Assembly: GCA_025765595.1 (NCBI GenBank)
Contig: JAIVFH010000179.1
Span: forward strand, 1-55,621
Length of the DNA: 55,621 nucleotides
Direction: 5' to 3'
From: Obelidium mucronatum
Lineage: Eukaryota > Chytridiomycota > Chytridiomycetes > Chytridiales > Chytriomycetaceae
Made by a program: the position numbers and the translations under genes. The notes under the pieces are model-generated. The model was not told the origin of the DNA. It did no database searches and saw only the letters and a program-made list of their open reading frames with translations. Numbering within the stretch: the first letter of the stretch is position 1; every line of letters starts with the position of its first letter. Positions 11,261-21,518 of this stretch are shown piece after piece.

Positions 11261-12860
11261 TTACTTTTGGTCAATAACACTTTCTTCATTCTCAATATCA
11301 ATCTCCTCACTCTCCTCAGTCCCATCCTCAAAGTCCTCCACATCCAAAACATTGTTTTTTCGCTTCAGAATAAGATCTGGAATGTACTTGTTTGCAAGCA
11401 CTAAAAACCCACTCTCGTCAATGCATTCAACTTGGTACTCTTTTGAGGAATGATTCTTCTGCTGACTCAAAAGTGCCTTGCTTTGTAAATCATTCAAAAG
11501 ATTTGCTTTATCATCAGCCAAAGAAACGTCAGAATGTTTCCTGCCCTATTTGTAAGCCTGAATTCATTGAATAGAGTGTCTCCGCATTGACAAATTTCAG
11601 AACAGCCCATGGCAATCCTGTTGCTAGGGGCATCAGATGTAGAAGTACCAGGCGGCGCCATCAGCTTAAAGTCTCTATTCATGAATTCAATTGATAGGTC
11701 CACCGGGAAGTGTGTATTCAAATACCCTGAGGGATTGACCACGCGTCCATGTTTCATAACATAGGCACAACGCTCAGACATCCCACTTTCCAATTCAATA
11801 AGGTCAGCTATCAAAGCATTCGCATATATTTCTTCATAAAGGGAATTAAAATCTTGAGCAAAGAGTGGATTCCGTCAGCATCATTGAACTTTGTTGCTGA
11901 GCAAAAGATCTTGTACCAAGAGATACGCTTGACAAATTCCAAAATGTACTGGGAAAAGGGATTGGCAACAGAAGAAATAAATTCAATGTGATCTTTATGC
12001 TTTCCTGGCTCACGAGAATAGGAGCGTAGAAATGTAGATTCTTCCAGCGACAAACAGACGTTATCCACCAACAGCTCAAGGTCCCCTTTCAGAGAATTAT
12101 TGGGATACATTTGAGCTTGATGGGCTTCCTTTATGAGAGCTTCGAGGTACACTTCAAACGTTGCCAAAAAAACACGCACCATGCTGTAAAATCAAATGTC
12201 TTGGCATTGAGATGCCAATCAATTGCTTTCCCAAAGCAAAGAGAGCTTCGGTAAAGTGGAAATGTTGAACAGAAGCCTGGATGTACTTCATTTGGAAATG
12301 AAATCACCCAAATGTTGGTTTTATTGGTTCAAGGCAAATCCAAGTCTGTTCCAAAGTCACTGTTGTTGTGAATGCTGAATTGTCCCATTCAAGATTTTTG
12401 TAAGCCCAACAAGTTCAGTTTCTTCAGTTCGGCAGTTGCCACACTGATTCCCAGCTCCGAAATAAGTGCACTTTTCGATTCACTGCTCTCTATCATCAAC
12501 AAAAGCTTCTTGATGACCTCACAAGTGACCGCGCCTGAGCCTCCTCAGCCTCCAGATACTGATTAAGCTTCTCAATAAATGGCTTATTTGATGGGCACTT
12601 AGCATTGGTGATTCCTGCCAGGCGAGACAGTGACAGGTAACTGCGTGTAATCTTAGAGTCGGAAAAGATACTAGAAGGCGGCGTTGACGAAGATGAGGGT
12701 ACCAAATTCGATCAATCCAAAAGAGGAGTAGAAAAAGCAGCTTTTCTTTTTTCAAATGGGACAGAGACGTGGGTTTTCGAGTTGGTTTGACCCTGGCTCC
12801 TTTTTCAAAATGCCCATCCTTTGAACGAGGCCAATACAGAGGATCAAGAGTTGGCAAAAA
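11261..12860 (-). pseudogene. DUF6589-like protein remnant
   Basis: Minus-strand protein in several frames, converging on the RecQ-like remnant with only a few bases between them. The diagnostic part (11494-11814) reads GRVVNPSGYLN, HFPVDLSIEFMNRDFKLMAP and IAMGCSEICQC, which resembles the conserved end of DUF6589 proteins (N..G....D..EH.NR..K). The upstream piece (11811-12182) has FVKRISWYKIFCSATKFNDA. The C-terminal piece (11261-11521) is acidic. 12496-12857 may be the N-terminal part but is poorly readable. DUF6589 proteins are multicopy in basidiomycetes and some invertebrates and are suspected transposon products; their biochemical role is not known to me. A host gene is possible but unlikely, given the breaks. 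Confidence 0.5.
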
Positions 12861-13005
12861 CAGTGGGAGGTTTTATTTTTATTTTTTTTTAAATTTTTTA
12901 AATGTTTATTTTTTATTTATTTATTTATTAACTGTTTAATTTGTTTTATTTAGTAACTTGTATTTTATTTCTTTGCTTTTTGATGATAAGTTTAGTTTTA
13001 ATAGT
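12861..13005. repeat. AT-rich left part of repeat R (outer copy)
   Basis: TTTATTT-rich DNA ending in CTTTGCTTTTTGATGATAAG then TTTAGTTTTAATAG. The same block recurs at 14934-15028, where it continues into TGCGAGCGAAGCGAG. Here it is cut by the 5' end of the Helitron-like element at 13006, and the continuation of R is at 15735. Confidence 0.65.
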
Positions 13006-13362
13006 TTGCAGGTTGCTTGTCAACCTGTCATGTTAAGGGGGAGTTTGAGGGGGTTGGAAGGCAATTCCTTGTAGTTCTATATTTAGAAAATTTAATTTAA
13101 AGTTATACCTGAGTTTTATTTTTGTGCATTCTTGACATTTGGAAGTTACAACCAATGGGGATTCCCAACTTTATGAAAACAAACATGAAAACAAACAAAG
13201 TCTGGAGAATGATCAAAGCTGAAAAGATTGAAAGGGGGGTGTTCTTTGGGTACTTTTTCAAACTAGGGAGCCTGGCTACTGCAACAAACAAGAAACACAA
13301 GTCAAGGAAGTAAAAAATGGCCTAATCCTGATGCTGGCCACCCAAGACCTGAACAGATTTGG

Positions 13363-13422
13363 CATACTAACATGCCAGGGTTACCCATACTAACATGCCA
13401 GGGTTACCCATACTAACATGCC
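13363..13422. repeat. 23-bp tandem repeat, 2.6 copies
   Basis: CATACTAACATGCCAGGGTT plus ACC repeats perfectly at 13363 and 13386, with a partial third copy from 13409. Confidence 0.9.
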
Positions 13423-13862
13423 AAAAAAAAAACTTTGTAGAAATTTTTCTGTATGTATTCTCTTTTTCTTGCTAACAGCCCTAGACTTGAGAGGATATTG
13501 ACTTAGGTAATACATGTCAATAAGGGCTAGGTTAAGTTTGTACTCACCTCCAACCCAGCTCCATGACCATCAGGTAACATGACAGGTCAAATTGAAGCCA
13601 CTTACATATTCAGAGGAATAATGAAAGGAATTTAAGTTGGGGAGTTTGTTAGAAAATAAGTTGGATGCATTTCAGGGGGCACAACAAATTAAATACCAAG
13701 AGGAATTAGTTGTACATACTTTTATTATAAAAATAAATATGGAAAACTATAAGATATGGCAATGAAGCTTTACAGAGCAAAGAAGCAGAAAAAGGAAGGG
13801 GAAATCTAAAAACTATCTGTTGATAACATAAGCAATCAAGAGAGAATTTTTAGGAAGGGAGA

Positions 13863-13885
13863 GGGGGGGGGGGGGGGGGGGGGGG
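13863..13885 (+). repeat. G23 homopolymer
   Basis: Twenty-three consecutive G on the plus strand, preceded by GGGAGA and followed by CGGCC. It could form a G-quadruplex or slip. The length call is also the kind of value that sequencing gets wrong. Confidence 0.95.
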
Positions 13886-13914
13886 CGGCCAGTGGGAGAC
13901 TGTAGCTTTATTAA

Positions 13915-14095
13915 TTTATTGTATTGTATTCTATTGTATTCTATTGTATTGTATTGTATTATATTGAATTGTATGTATGGTATTTGTGTGTCAGCTACAG
14001 TCTCCCAACCAGCTATGGTATAGTATAGTATAGTATTGTATTGTATTGTATTGTATTGTATAGTTTTGTTTTGTATTGTATTGTATTGTATTTAT
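13915..14095. repeat. TATTG pentanucleotide microsatellite, imperfect
   Basis: Runs of TATTG, TATTC and TAGTA units, interrupted by a short unique piece that includes CAGCTACAGTCTCCCAACCA. That piece is close to an inverted copy of CAGTGGGAGACTGTAGCT just before the array. The array also creates the spurious 89-aa minus-strand frame at 14013-14282. Confidence 0.9.
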
Positions 14096-14689
14096 TAGTA
14101 CATAGCAGGTAGAAAGTGTGCACCCTTTCCACCTGCCAGTGCACTGCATTGTATTGTATAAAGAATAGTAGGTGTGTTGTATTGTGTATAATGTGAAATG
14201 TGTAGTGTATAGGGAATAGAGTATAACATATAGTGTATAATGTACAGTGATAATGTATAGTGATAATGCAAAAAGTGTGCACCCTTTTTGCTAGCTAGTA
14301 TTCAAGTAGATTCAACTGGAAGTATTTTGGCTTAGTAATAGATTTAATTTAATGAAAGTAAAACCTGGGTTTGGCATCTGAGCCAAAGAAGACATCAACC
14401 AGTAGAATGCATTTTTTTGGAAGGGCAAAGTTCCTTCTTTTATACTTTTTTTTGGAAGGGTGCATGCCTTTTTCATTTTCAAACAACTTTCATTGCAAGG
14501 TCATTACAAGACAAAATATTCATTACAAGTGCCTTACTAAAACAAATAGTCATTACAAGCTCATTACAAGAAAAAAGTCATTACAAGTTAATAAGAAGAA
14601 AAAAAGTATTAAACAAACTGACAAAAAGTACTTGCAATCCAAATCAAATGGAATTCACTTCTACTTTTTTTCTTACTATTTTGTTATTT

Positions 14690-14800
14690 TTGTTTAAGTT
14701 TTTAATTTATTTTTATTTTTAGTTTTAATATATTTTATTTTATTTTTATTATTATTTTTATTTTTATTTTATTTTTATTTTATTTTTATTTTTATTTTTA

Positions 14801-14831
<31 letters not shown>

Positions 14832-14940
14832 TTTATTTTATTTTATTTTTATTTTATTTTATTTTTATTTTTATTTTTATTTTTATTCTTATTTTTATTT
14901 TTATTTTTATTTTTATTTTTTTTAAATTTTTATTTTTTAT
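14690..14940. repeat. TTTTA/TTTTTA microsatellite
   Basis: About 250 bp of nearly pure T4-5A repeats on the plus strand. It grades into the AT-rich left part of the inner R repeat. Confidence 0.95.
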
Positions 14941-15345
14941 TTATTCATTTATTATAACTGTTAAATTTGTTTCATTTAGTAACTTGTATTTATTTTCTTT
15001 GCTTTTTGATGATAAGTTTAGTTTTAATTGCGAGCGAAGCGAGTTTTAAGATTGTTTGTGTGTGCGTTTGAGTAAGGTAAATAAAGTGTGAGCGGGTCCT
15101 TTTTCAAAAATGTGTGTAGCGGCAAAAATGAGAAAAAACTTCAAAATCCTCCTGACCCGTCAGTTCCCACCCCTTCCTGGATTTTTAGGGTGCAAAAGGA
15201 CGGCGCAGAGGAGGCGCGTCAAATGCTCCATTTGGATTTTCGATCGGGTGCACCTAAGGCGAGATGACGGCGTTTTGATATTCACGCACAGAATAAAAGA
15301 GACCAAAGCACATTGGAAACAATATCTATGTTCATAAAAGACTAT
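14934..15345 (+). repeat. Repeat R, inner copy
   Basis: A repeat of about 410 bp. An AT-rich head ends in GATGATAAGTTTAGTTTTAA, followed by TGCGAGCGAAGCGAG, GAGCGGGTCCTTTTTCAAAA and a tail ending near CTATCTCTGTTCT. The part from 15029 matches 15735-16050 at roughly 85 percent by eye. No protein conserved between the two copies was found, since the two translations do not agree. It lies inside the Helitron-like element 13006-15680. Confidence 0.75.
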
Positions 15346-15680
15346 CTCTGTTCTTAACGTTACCCGTATGTGTTTCGAACTCAGGATGCTTCCGTAGTTG
15401 TTTTAGTCTTCTCTGGGAATCATTCGAACCACAAATTAACAATGAAAACAAATATAGACTATGATCACAATTAGGAAGCTTTGTTATAAATGCATTCTTT
15501 ATCTGTTCAAGCTTGAACTACTCGCAAAGTAGTACTTTAATGCGAGCACTAAAACATCGTTTGTCTATCATAGTTGAGGCTGGGCAGTAAGTTGGTTTCA
15601 CTTCGTTTGGCCTAAACAAGGTTCCATTGGGCTGCAACCTGCACTGCGAAGAAACAAAGTGACTGAGCGTATGTCTCTAG

Positions 15681-15734
15681 TTAGGTTGCTGACACTGCCA
15701 ACCAAGAATTGGTTGTTCCAATCAATTAGGTTAT
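15681..15734 (-). pseudogene. 54-bp LINE scrap at a Helitron border
   Basis: TTAGGTTGCTGACACTGCCA and the following bases match LINE B at about 22617-22676. The scrap starts exactly where the Helitron 3' end CTAG stops and ends where the outer R copy resumes. It is either flanking target DNA or a junction filler. Confidence 0.7.
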
Positions 15735-16050
15735 TGCGAGTGAAGCGAGTTTTAAGATTGTCCATGTGTGCGTTTGAGTAAGATAAATAAAGTGTGTGCG
15801 GGTCCTTTTTTCAAAAATGTGTGTTCCGGGAAATTTGATGAAAAACTTCAAAATCCTCCTCACCCGTCAATTCCCATTTCTTCCTGGATTTTTAGGGTGC
15901 AAAAGAACGGCACAGAGAAGGCGCGTCGAATGCTCCTTTTAGAGTTGCGATTGGGTGTACCTAAGGAGAGTTAAAGGCGTTTTGATATTCACGTATAGAA
16001 TAAAACAAACTAAAGCACATTCCGAAGAATATCTATGTTTTAAAATAATA
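15735..16050 (+). repeat. Repeat R, outer copy (right part)
   Basis: TGCGAGTGAAGCGAGTTTTA followed by the same series of blocks as 15029-15345, including CAAAATCCTCCTCACCCGTC and GGCGTTTTGATATTCACG. Its missing AT-rich head is most simply the block at 12861-13005, so the Helitron and the LINE scrap would lie within R. Confidence 0.7.
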
Positions 16051-16099
16051 ACTCTGTTCAAAAATGCTACTGGTGTGTGTTATGGCATTATTTATTTTT

Positions 16100-18979
16100 G
16101 TTTGAAAACCCATAACTTTCCTCCCAGTAAACCACCCCACGTCTGTCGATCTTCTAGCGGTGACCACTGGTCCAACTCTGCTGCCTGTCCTGTCAAGGTG
16201 GAGCTTCAAAAACAGGCTGAAGTTGTTAAGAAGAGCAATCGAGATGCTAAGGAAGCTGGTATGGGCATCTGCGCCACCCACTTATCCACCTAACAATCCG
16301 CTTCAGCAAAATCAAGTGCTATTGCTGTGAAGTCAGAAGCCAAGAAGACGGCAAAGGAGGCAAAAGTGGCACTTGGTTTGTAAATGTTTTGCCCCGAAAT
16401 TTTCCACCCTGACGTTTAATGTGTTCCCTTCAGCCACCAAGAATGCATCTGAACGAGTGGCTAAGCGAAGACGGGACGAATCTCCAGAGAGTTCTAATGC
16501 ACGGAAAGCCAAGAATGCCGATAGTCTCAAACAATCCCGTCTTGAAAAAAACCAACAAGTATTGAAGTCCGTTTACCTTCAGGACTTTGACTCTGCCCGA
16601 TATGGTCCCTCAAACAACAACCATTCATTGTGAACAGCCTTCAAGACTTTGCCAATGACTTGAGGGCTTTCAAAAGCAGTGAGTATCTTCTTTCTGCTTA
16701 TTGAACAAACACATTAACATTGCATGGTAGTTCCTGCAGCATCTGCCATGAACAAATCCCCCATAGCATAAAGGGGCTCTTTGATTTGGAGGCATTCTTT
16801 CGAATACCCAGCAACTGCGATTGTGCTCCTCCTGGCTATGAATGTGACCGCTGCACCAAGGAAAAGGATGGCCAGCATCGTTTTGGTCTGGCCAACAACA
16901 TGATTTCCTTTGAAGTTCTGGAAGCTCTTGCAACAGTGACATACATTGAGCGTCGAATGCTGCGCCCATGATTGCAAATATGGCTGTCATGATTAATCCA
17001 CAAGGTTGTTCGAAACTCAAAGGATCTATTGCCAATTTCCCACAAGATGTTTCAGGGTTCTGTCAAAACCTTCCACGACTGGCGTCTCAGATGCACATGC
17101 TCACTGTTTGAATCAAAGGACGTGGCAACTCATTTCATGAAGCTCGGGTGAACAGCAAAAGGCTTGTCCTTCTGAGTTGTTTGGGATCGCAAGCGTGCCA
17201 TGGAGGTCAAAGATGGACCTCTTGAAGGATTGCCTGAAGTTGAAGTAGAGAAGGGGCTAACAACAGTCAATGGTGGGGTAAATGGCCCGGACTCCACATC
17301 TGGTGGACTTGATATGAATGCTCTGCTGGAAGGAGTTGTTGGTCAAGATATTGATGGAGATTTGGAAGATCCGTTCCCCCGACCAACAGTCACATGCTTC
17401 CAAGATGATAATTTGGGACCAAAGTCGGAAGAAGCTATTCTTACTGCTATAGATGGGTTGTTGCAAAAAACTGAAGTGGATGTTGAAGCTCATATGGATG
17501 AAGAGGTTGATTTTGACTCTCGGTCCAGTTCAATCCGAGGTACCAGTCAACGAATTTGATAATCCTGGATTGGCGGCCATGGTGTTTCCGGATCTGTTTC
17601 TGGGACTTCCTGGAAAATCCAACTCTCCGTTGGCCCAAGCTGACCCAACATCTCAAAACCGCAACTTCAAAGTTTCTGAACGAGATGGATTCAAGCATTT
17701 GCAGTGGCTATCTGACATCCATCCAGTCACCAAACTACCGTACTACCCGTTTGCAGACCACATATGCTTCAAGATTGGTGTGTGGATTGAAACTGCCGTT
17801 TCACTGCTATCCAACAAGCCAATGTTTACTTCTCCAAGAATCCGTTAGAGGCCAGCAAAACTCCTGCTGAATTAAAAGAGATGCTGGAAAATGCTCCAAA
17901 TGATGCCGAATCAATGCTCGGAGGTCTCAAAGCTTATGCAAAAAATATTGTGGGCTCTGAGGCCTATTGGGGAGCTCAAGCGCCTGTATTAGAAGCTGCA
18001 TGTGCCCAAATTGCAGTTCCGACGGTGTTTGGGACACTTTCTTTTGCTGATGGAAGGAATGAAGATTTGCAGCAGATTCTTCCTGGACCATTTGATCCAG
18101 ATCAATCAAAATGGGCCGCCAAGACTCGAAAATTCCAGCAAATTGTTGACTTTTGGTTTGCAAAAAGGTAAGCTGTTCTGATTCCAAAATACTTGTTTTT
18201 TAAGATTGATTATTAATATATGTCCTCTCTTAGATCTGATGAGTCTCGATGGGTTTGGAGTCGATATGAATGGCAGTCCAGAACAATCATCATTCACCTT
18301 CACTTTGCTGTCGCACTTCAAAATAGTCTGGACCTCATTAATTTGTGTGCCTTGACTTGTATCGGAAGGGAGAACCAGGCTGTTTTGGATGGCATGGGCA
18401 CAGGAGTCACACGGGCATTATCACCTGATGAGCTACTGCAGATCAAAAGTCACATTGCTGTTGTTGGTGCTCTTGCACAAACCTGTGCAGTTTCATATGT
18501 GAATATGTTAATCCAGGCTTGGAACCCAGCCACACCAGAAACTTGGACATTCAATAAAACAGCAACTCCAGTGCCCCACCCACTTTCTCGCAAAAGTCGA
18601 AGAGATCAAATTTTGTGCAACCACCACCCACCACCAGCCCACCACCAGCCAACCCCATCCCATATGCCACCAAGTGACTCCAGAGTGACAAAATTAGAGG
18701 GGCAATACCTCCAAGTCCAGGGTTCTGTGTTAGCTTATGCTGATCAGCCTGTCTTCCAACTTTATTTGTAAGCTGCACCTCTCCAATCATCAACTTGCCT
18801 TCTAATCAGTTGCTAATTATCTCCTATTTAGAATAAACGAGAGCAATGAGATTGGCTGTGCTAATGTGGGAAATGTGGCTTCTATGCTGATGAGGCTACT
18901 GCTGGGACTTCTCAGACCAAATGATCCTCCTTCTGCTGTTGCCTTTGCCAAGTCTCTGGTTTCATCCCTTACTTCTGGT
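16100..18979 (+). pseudogene. Helitron Rep protein, N-terminal half (lineage 1), spliced and broken
   Basis: N-terminal part of a Helitron replication initiator, which nicks DNA and drives rolling-circle transposition. A basic Lys/Ala-rich head (16190-16610) leads to SCSICHEQIP, a CxxC block, at about 16735. Next come NNMISFEVLEALATVTYIER and, one frame away, SIANFPQDVSGFCQNLPRLA, together resembling DUF6570. Then VNEFDNPGLAAMVFPDLF (17540) and IVGSEAYWGA...PTVFGTLSFAD (about 17950-18050) match Helitron_like_N. After a 62-nt class GTAAGC...TAG intron (about 18169-18234) comes WVWSRYEWQSRTIIIHLHF, the HUH histidine pair being HLH. NPATPETWTF (18525) follows. Later Rep motifs and the helicase are absent, because the gene runs into a repeat and LINE B. 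At least two frameshifts are needed (near 16970 and 17560), so it is a pseudogene. Confidence 0.75.
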
Positions 18980-19234
18980 AAGTAATTTTTATTGGATGTT
19001 CTGCTTTCCTGTTTGGTTAGCTGCGACTTTTTTTTTGTTTGTCACACAACACAACACCCATCAACACCTATTTTTTTTGTGAATGCATTTCCATCAGTTT
19101 CGCAACTTTTAGAGCCCCCCCGGATTTTTCCCTGATTTTTCTCTATTTTATTTGGTGTTGTGACTTTTTTTTTGTTTTGCTAACATTAAAAAAAATTGCA
19201 ACAGGTGCCCAACCCATGCAACCAACTGGTCCCC
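18980..19234 (+). repeat. Noncoding repeat shared with 35440-35600
   Basis: After the GTAAGTAATTTTTATTGGAT donor-like sequence, 19023-19180 has CTGCGACTTTTTTTT, TCCATCAGTTTCGCAACTTT, ATTTTTCCCTGATTTTTC and TTGGTGTTGTGACTTTTT in order. A diverged version of the same order is at 35440-35600. No coding potential. LINE B's poly(T) begins at 19235. Confidence 0.6.
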
Positions 19235-19442
19235 TTTTTTTTTTTTTGGTTTGATGTGGTTGTATTTTGTAATAAACACCTTGCCGAACTACTATTCCTC
19301 CCCCATTCCTGAAGCAGTATAATAAGACCCGACTCCACATTCTGGCTTGTGGGCACCGCTAGCGCCCCAACCCCCCTTGTAGACCACCCGTCCACTTCCA
19401 CCCGTAACGTCTCCCCCCTCCCATCCCCCAGCTTGCCAGGAG

Positions 19443-21518
19443 CTACCACGTTAGAGACCATCCGGGGGCCTCATTAAAAAACCCCTGTGGGGAAAAAGAG
19501 AGCCCCCATTCAGCCTCCCCTACTTCCTCCTCTTGGCAGATTCTTGTTCCTTGGCTTGACAGTCCCCCCCATGTTGGGCTTGTTCCTGTGGCTGGTTTCC
19601 GGTGGCTTGGGCTTGGAGGTTCCTCTTCCTCAGGTTCGTTTGGTATTCCCAATCTTTGCCTTTCTCTTGCTATCTCTTGGCTTATTTGGTCCAGTGTCGT
19701 TTTACCTTCTCTTAGTTCCTTGAATGCCCTATCTTTGTATTCTTGTAGTTCTTCAATTTTCCTCTTTGTTGTTCTCTCTCCCTTCCTTTTCCCGTCTTTA
19801 GTTATTTCTTCAATTTCGGGTGCACCCTGCTTTTGGGCTTTTTCCACAAGTTCCTGGTTCTTCCTGGGTTTGTATTCAAATTCCTTGTTTTTGGTGCATG
19901 CGTTCATATATTTACTCGACGTTGATGTCCAGCCTGGTTGTATCTTCCTAATTCCTTTTCGGTCTTCCATTAGAGGTTTGATTGCCCTTTTGATTCTCCC
20001 CATTCTTCCTGAGCACTCATGGTTCCCCATTGGGTTCCATTCTCCTTCGCATAGTTGGCATATCGTTCCATTTTTGATTTTTGTGTTTTTGGTTGTCCTT
20101 GATCCATTGTTTTCCGTGGTTTTGTTCCTAGGCCCCTCTTTAGTGGGGCCTTTCTCCTTCCTCCTTGTCTTGGCTTTTTCGGTGATTCCGCATGTAAGTT
20201 CAAATTCAATTGTCCTTTCATTGCGGTATTTCCAGATTTTTTCCTTTACTTCGTATCTTAGGTCTTTCCAGGTTTGTATTATAATTCTCCTTATGCTCTC
20301 AGCCTTCTGGACTCCACATTTTTTGATGCATTTATGTGTTACCTCTGGTATTAGTCCATATCCTGCAACCTGTTCAAATGTGAATTTATCCGTCTTCATG
20401 TTAACTGTGTCTCCTTCTTCCTCTATGTGCTGAGTTAATGGTCTTCCCATCCAGTTTCTGAACCATTTAGCTAGCTTTTGTCTGATTTCGTCTTTTGTAA
20501 GGTTCTGCTCTTTTTCCATTCTTCCTTCTGGGTTGCTCTTGGTTGGTAGTCTTGATCCTACTTCTTCCGGGCTATCAGGCTGCTGGTGTTTCCCTTTGTT
20601 TTCTTTTTGGCCTTCCTCCTCAATTTTTGTACATAGTGTTTCAATGAAGTTTGTCATGATTTCTTCTCTGATCTCCTGCATTACTGGGCAGTTCCACAGA
20701 TGTTCGTTGGTTTCTTCCTCGTCTGTAAGGCATACCCTGCAGCACCCGTCTGGGTATAGGTCTTGGTGTCTTCTTCTCATCTCTTTTTGGGTTGGGAGCT
20801 GTCTGTGTGTCGCATTTATCAAGTATTTCCGGTAATGGCTAAGTTTTTCACTGGTGAACAGCGAGGTTGTCTTGTGTCCACATTGGATTACAGTGAAAGT
20901 AAGTCCCAGGTCAACTAGGTCTTGGACTTCTTTGATGTGTTTGTGTTTTGGTTGGTCAATCCACTCCAGGTGTGCGGCAATCTTAGTAATTTCTTTGAGG
21001 TTGTTTCTATAGGCGCCTTCTATTATATTACCATTAGCTTTAAAGATGAATTGCACACTTGACTGGGCATGCATGTTCTGTGTTAGCAGTGGGGCCTGGT
21101 GGCCTCTATTGGCATCTTTGTCAGCTTGTTCATTTCCTACTTCGCCACTGTGGCCTTTCACATGTTTTACTTCTGGGATTTGTGTCATTCCTTCCCTTCT
21201 TCTCTCTCTCATTATTTCACATGTGATGGCAGTGGCCATTATATTTGCTTTTTTGTTCAGTTCTCTGGGGTGGACTTTGAAGTTGAGCTCTTTGAGTCTG
21301 TCGTATGTTGTGATTACGGCCATGTTATCAATGTTGATAGTACTTGTGCCATTCCCACATCCAATAAGTGCTGCATTCATTGCCATGTGTTCAGGGTTTG
21401 TTGAGTGGGCATTCCCTTCTAGCTTAAAGTTCACTTGTCTTCCGTTACTGATTCCTTCTCTGACAAACACAGCCCCTGCTATGCTGGGATTTCCGTTGAT
21501 GGTTTTCAAATCCATCAT
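19443..21518 (-). CDS. LINE B ORF2 C-terminal part: RNase H, zinc cluster, coiled extension
   Basis: A long uninterrupted frame of 691 codons. RNase H starts just upstream of the frame (the YTDGS equivalent is lost to a frameshift at about 21500). It continues with NPEHMAMNAAL, NIDNMAVITTYD and HVKGHSGEVGNEQADKDA. A CRVCLTDEEETNEHLWNC cluster (zf-RVT-like) follows. Then about 350 residues of Lys/Glu-rich sequence contain a second cluster, CQLCEGE...GNHECSGR, ending in a predicted helical or coiled segment and a Pro/Ser-rich tail. RNase H of LINEs removes the RNA template from the cDNA hybrid; the role of the tail is unknown. The frame is intact but detached from its RT, so it is not expected to function alone. 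Confidence 0.8.
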   Translation of the reverse strand: MMDLKTINGNPSIAGAVFVREGISNGRQVNFKLEGNAHSTNPEHMAMNAALIGCGNGTSTINIDNMAVITTYDRLKELNFKVHPRELNKKANIMATAITCEIMRERRREGMTQIPEVKHVKGHSGEVGNEQADKDANRGHQAPLLTQNMHAQSSVQFIFKANGNIIEGAYRNNLKEITKIAAHLEWIDQPKHKHIKEVQDLVDLGLTFTVIQCGHKTTSLFTSEKLSHYRKYLINATHRQLPTQKEMRRRHQDLYPDGCCRVCLTDEEETNEHLWNCPVMQEIREEIMTNFIETLCTKIEEEGQKENKGKHQQPDSPEEVGSRLPTKSNPEGRMEKEQNLTKDEIRQKLAKWFRNWMGRPLTQHIEEEGDTVNMKTDKFTFEQVAGYGLIPEVTHKCIKKCGVQKAESIRRIIIQTWKDLRYEVKEKIWKYRNERTIEFELTCGITEKAKTRRKEKGPTKEGPRNKTTENNGSRTTKNTKIKNGTICQLCEGEWNPMGNHECSGRMGRIKRAIKPLMEDRKGIRKIQPGWTSTSSKYMNACTKNKEFEYKPRKNQELVEKAQKQGAPEIEEITKDGKRKGERTTKRKIEELQEYKDRAFKELREGKTTLDQISQEIARERQRLGIPNEPEEEEPPSPSHRKPATGTSPTWGGLSSQGTRICQEEEVGEAEWGLSFSPQGFFNEAPGWSLTW

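Larger units (their letters stand above)
13006..15680 (+). mobile_element. Helitron-like element, 2.7 kb, filled with simple repeats
   Basis: The 5' end TTGCAGGTTGCTTGTCAACC at 13006 forms the 7-bp hairpin CAGGTTG/CAACCTG. It continues into the family's AAGGGGGAGTTTGAGGGGG. The 3' end carries GCAACCTGCACTGCGAAG and terminates in GTCTCTAG at 15680, followed by T. Inside are a 23-bp tandem repeat, G23, a TATTG microsatellite, a long TTTTA tract and a copy of repeat R. No transposition gene is present, so it is non-autonomous. It is four times longer than the 650-bp copies, so it has gained filler DNA. Confidence 0.7.

Noticed and set aside
13363..13422. CRISPR array
   Set aside because: Directly adjacent tandem repeats without spacers, in a eukaryotic setting.
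14013..14282. 89-aa minus-strand frame rich in Tyr, Thr and Ile
   Set aside because: Translation of the TATTG microsatellite.
19588..20433. 281-aa plus-strand frame rich in Ser/Phe/Leu that looks like a membrane protein
   Set aside because: Antisense of the Lys/Glu-rich LINE B ORF2 tail; the same shadow appears opposite LINE C (42672-43847).
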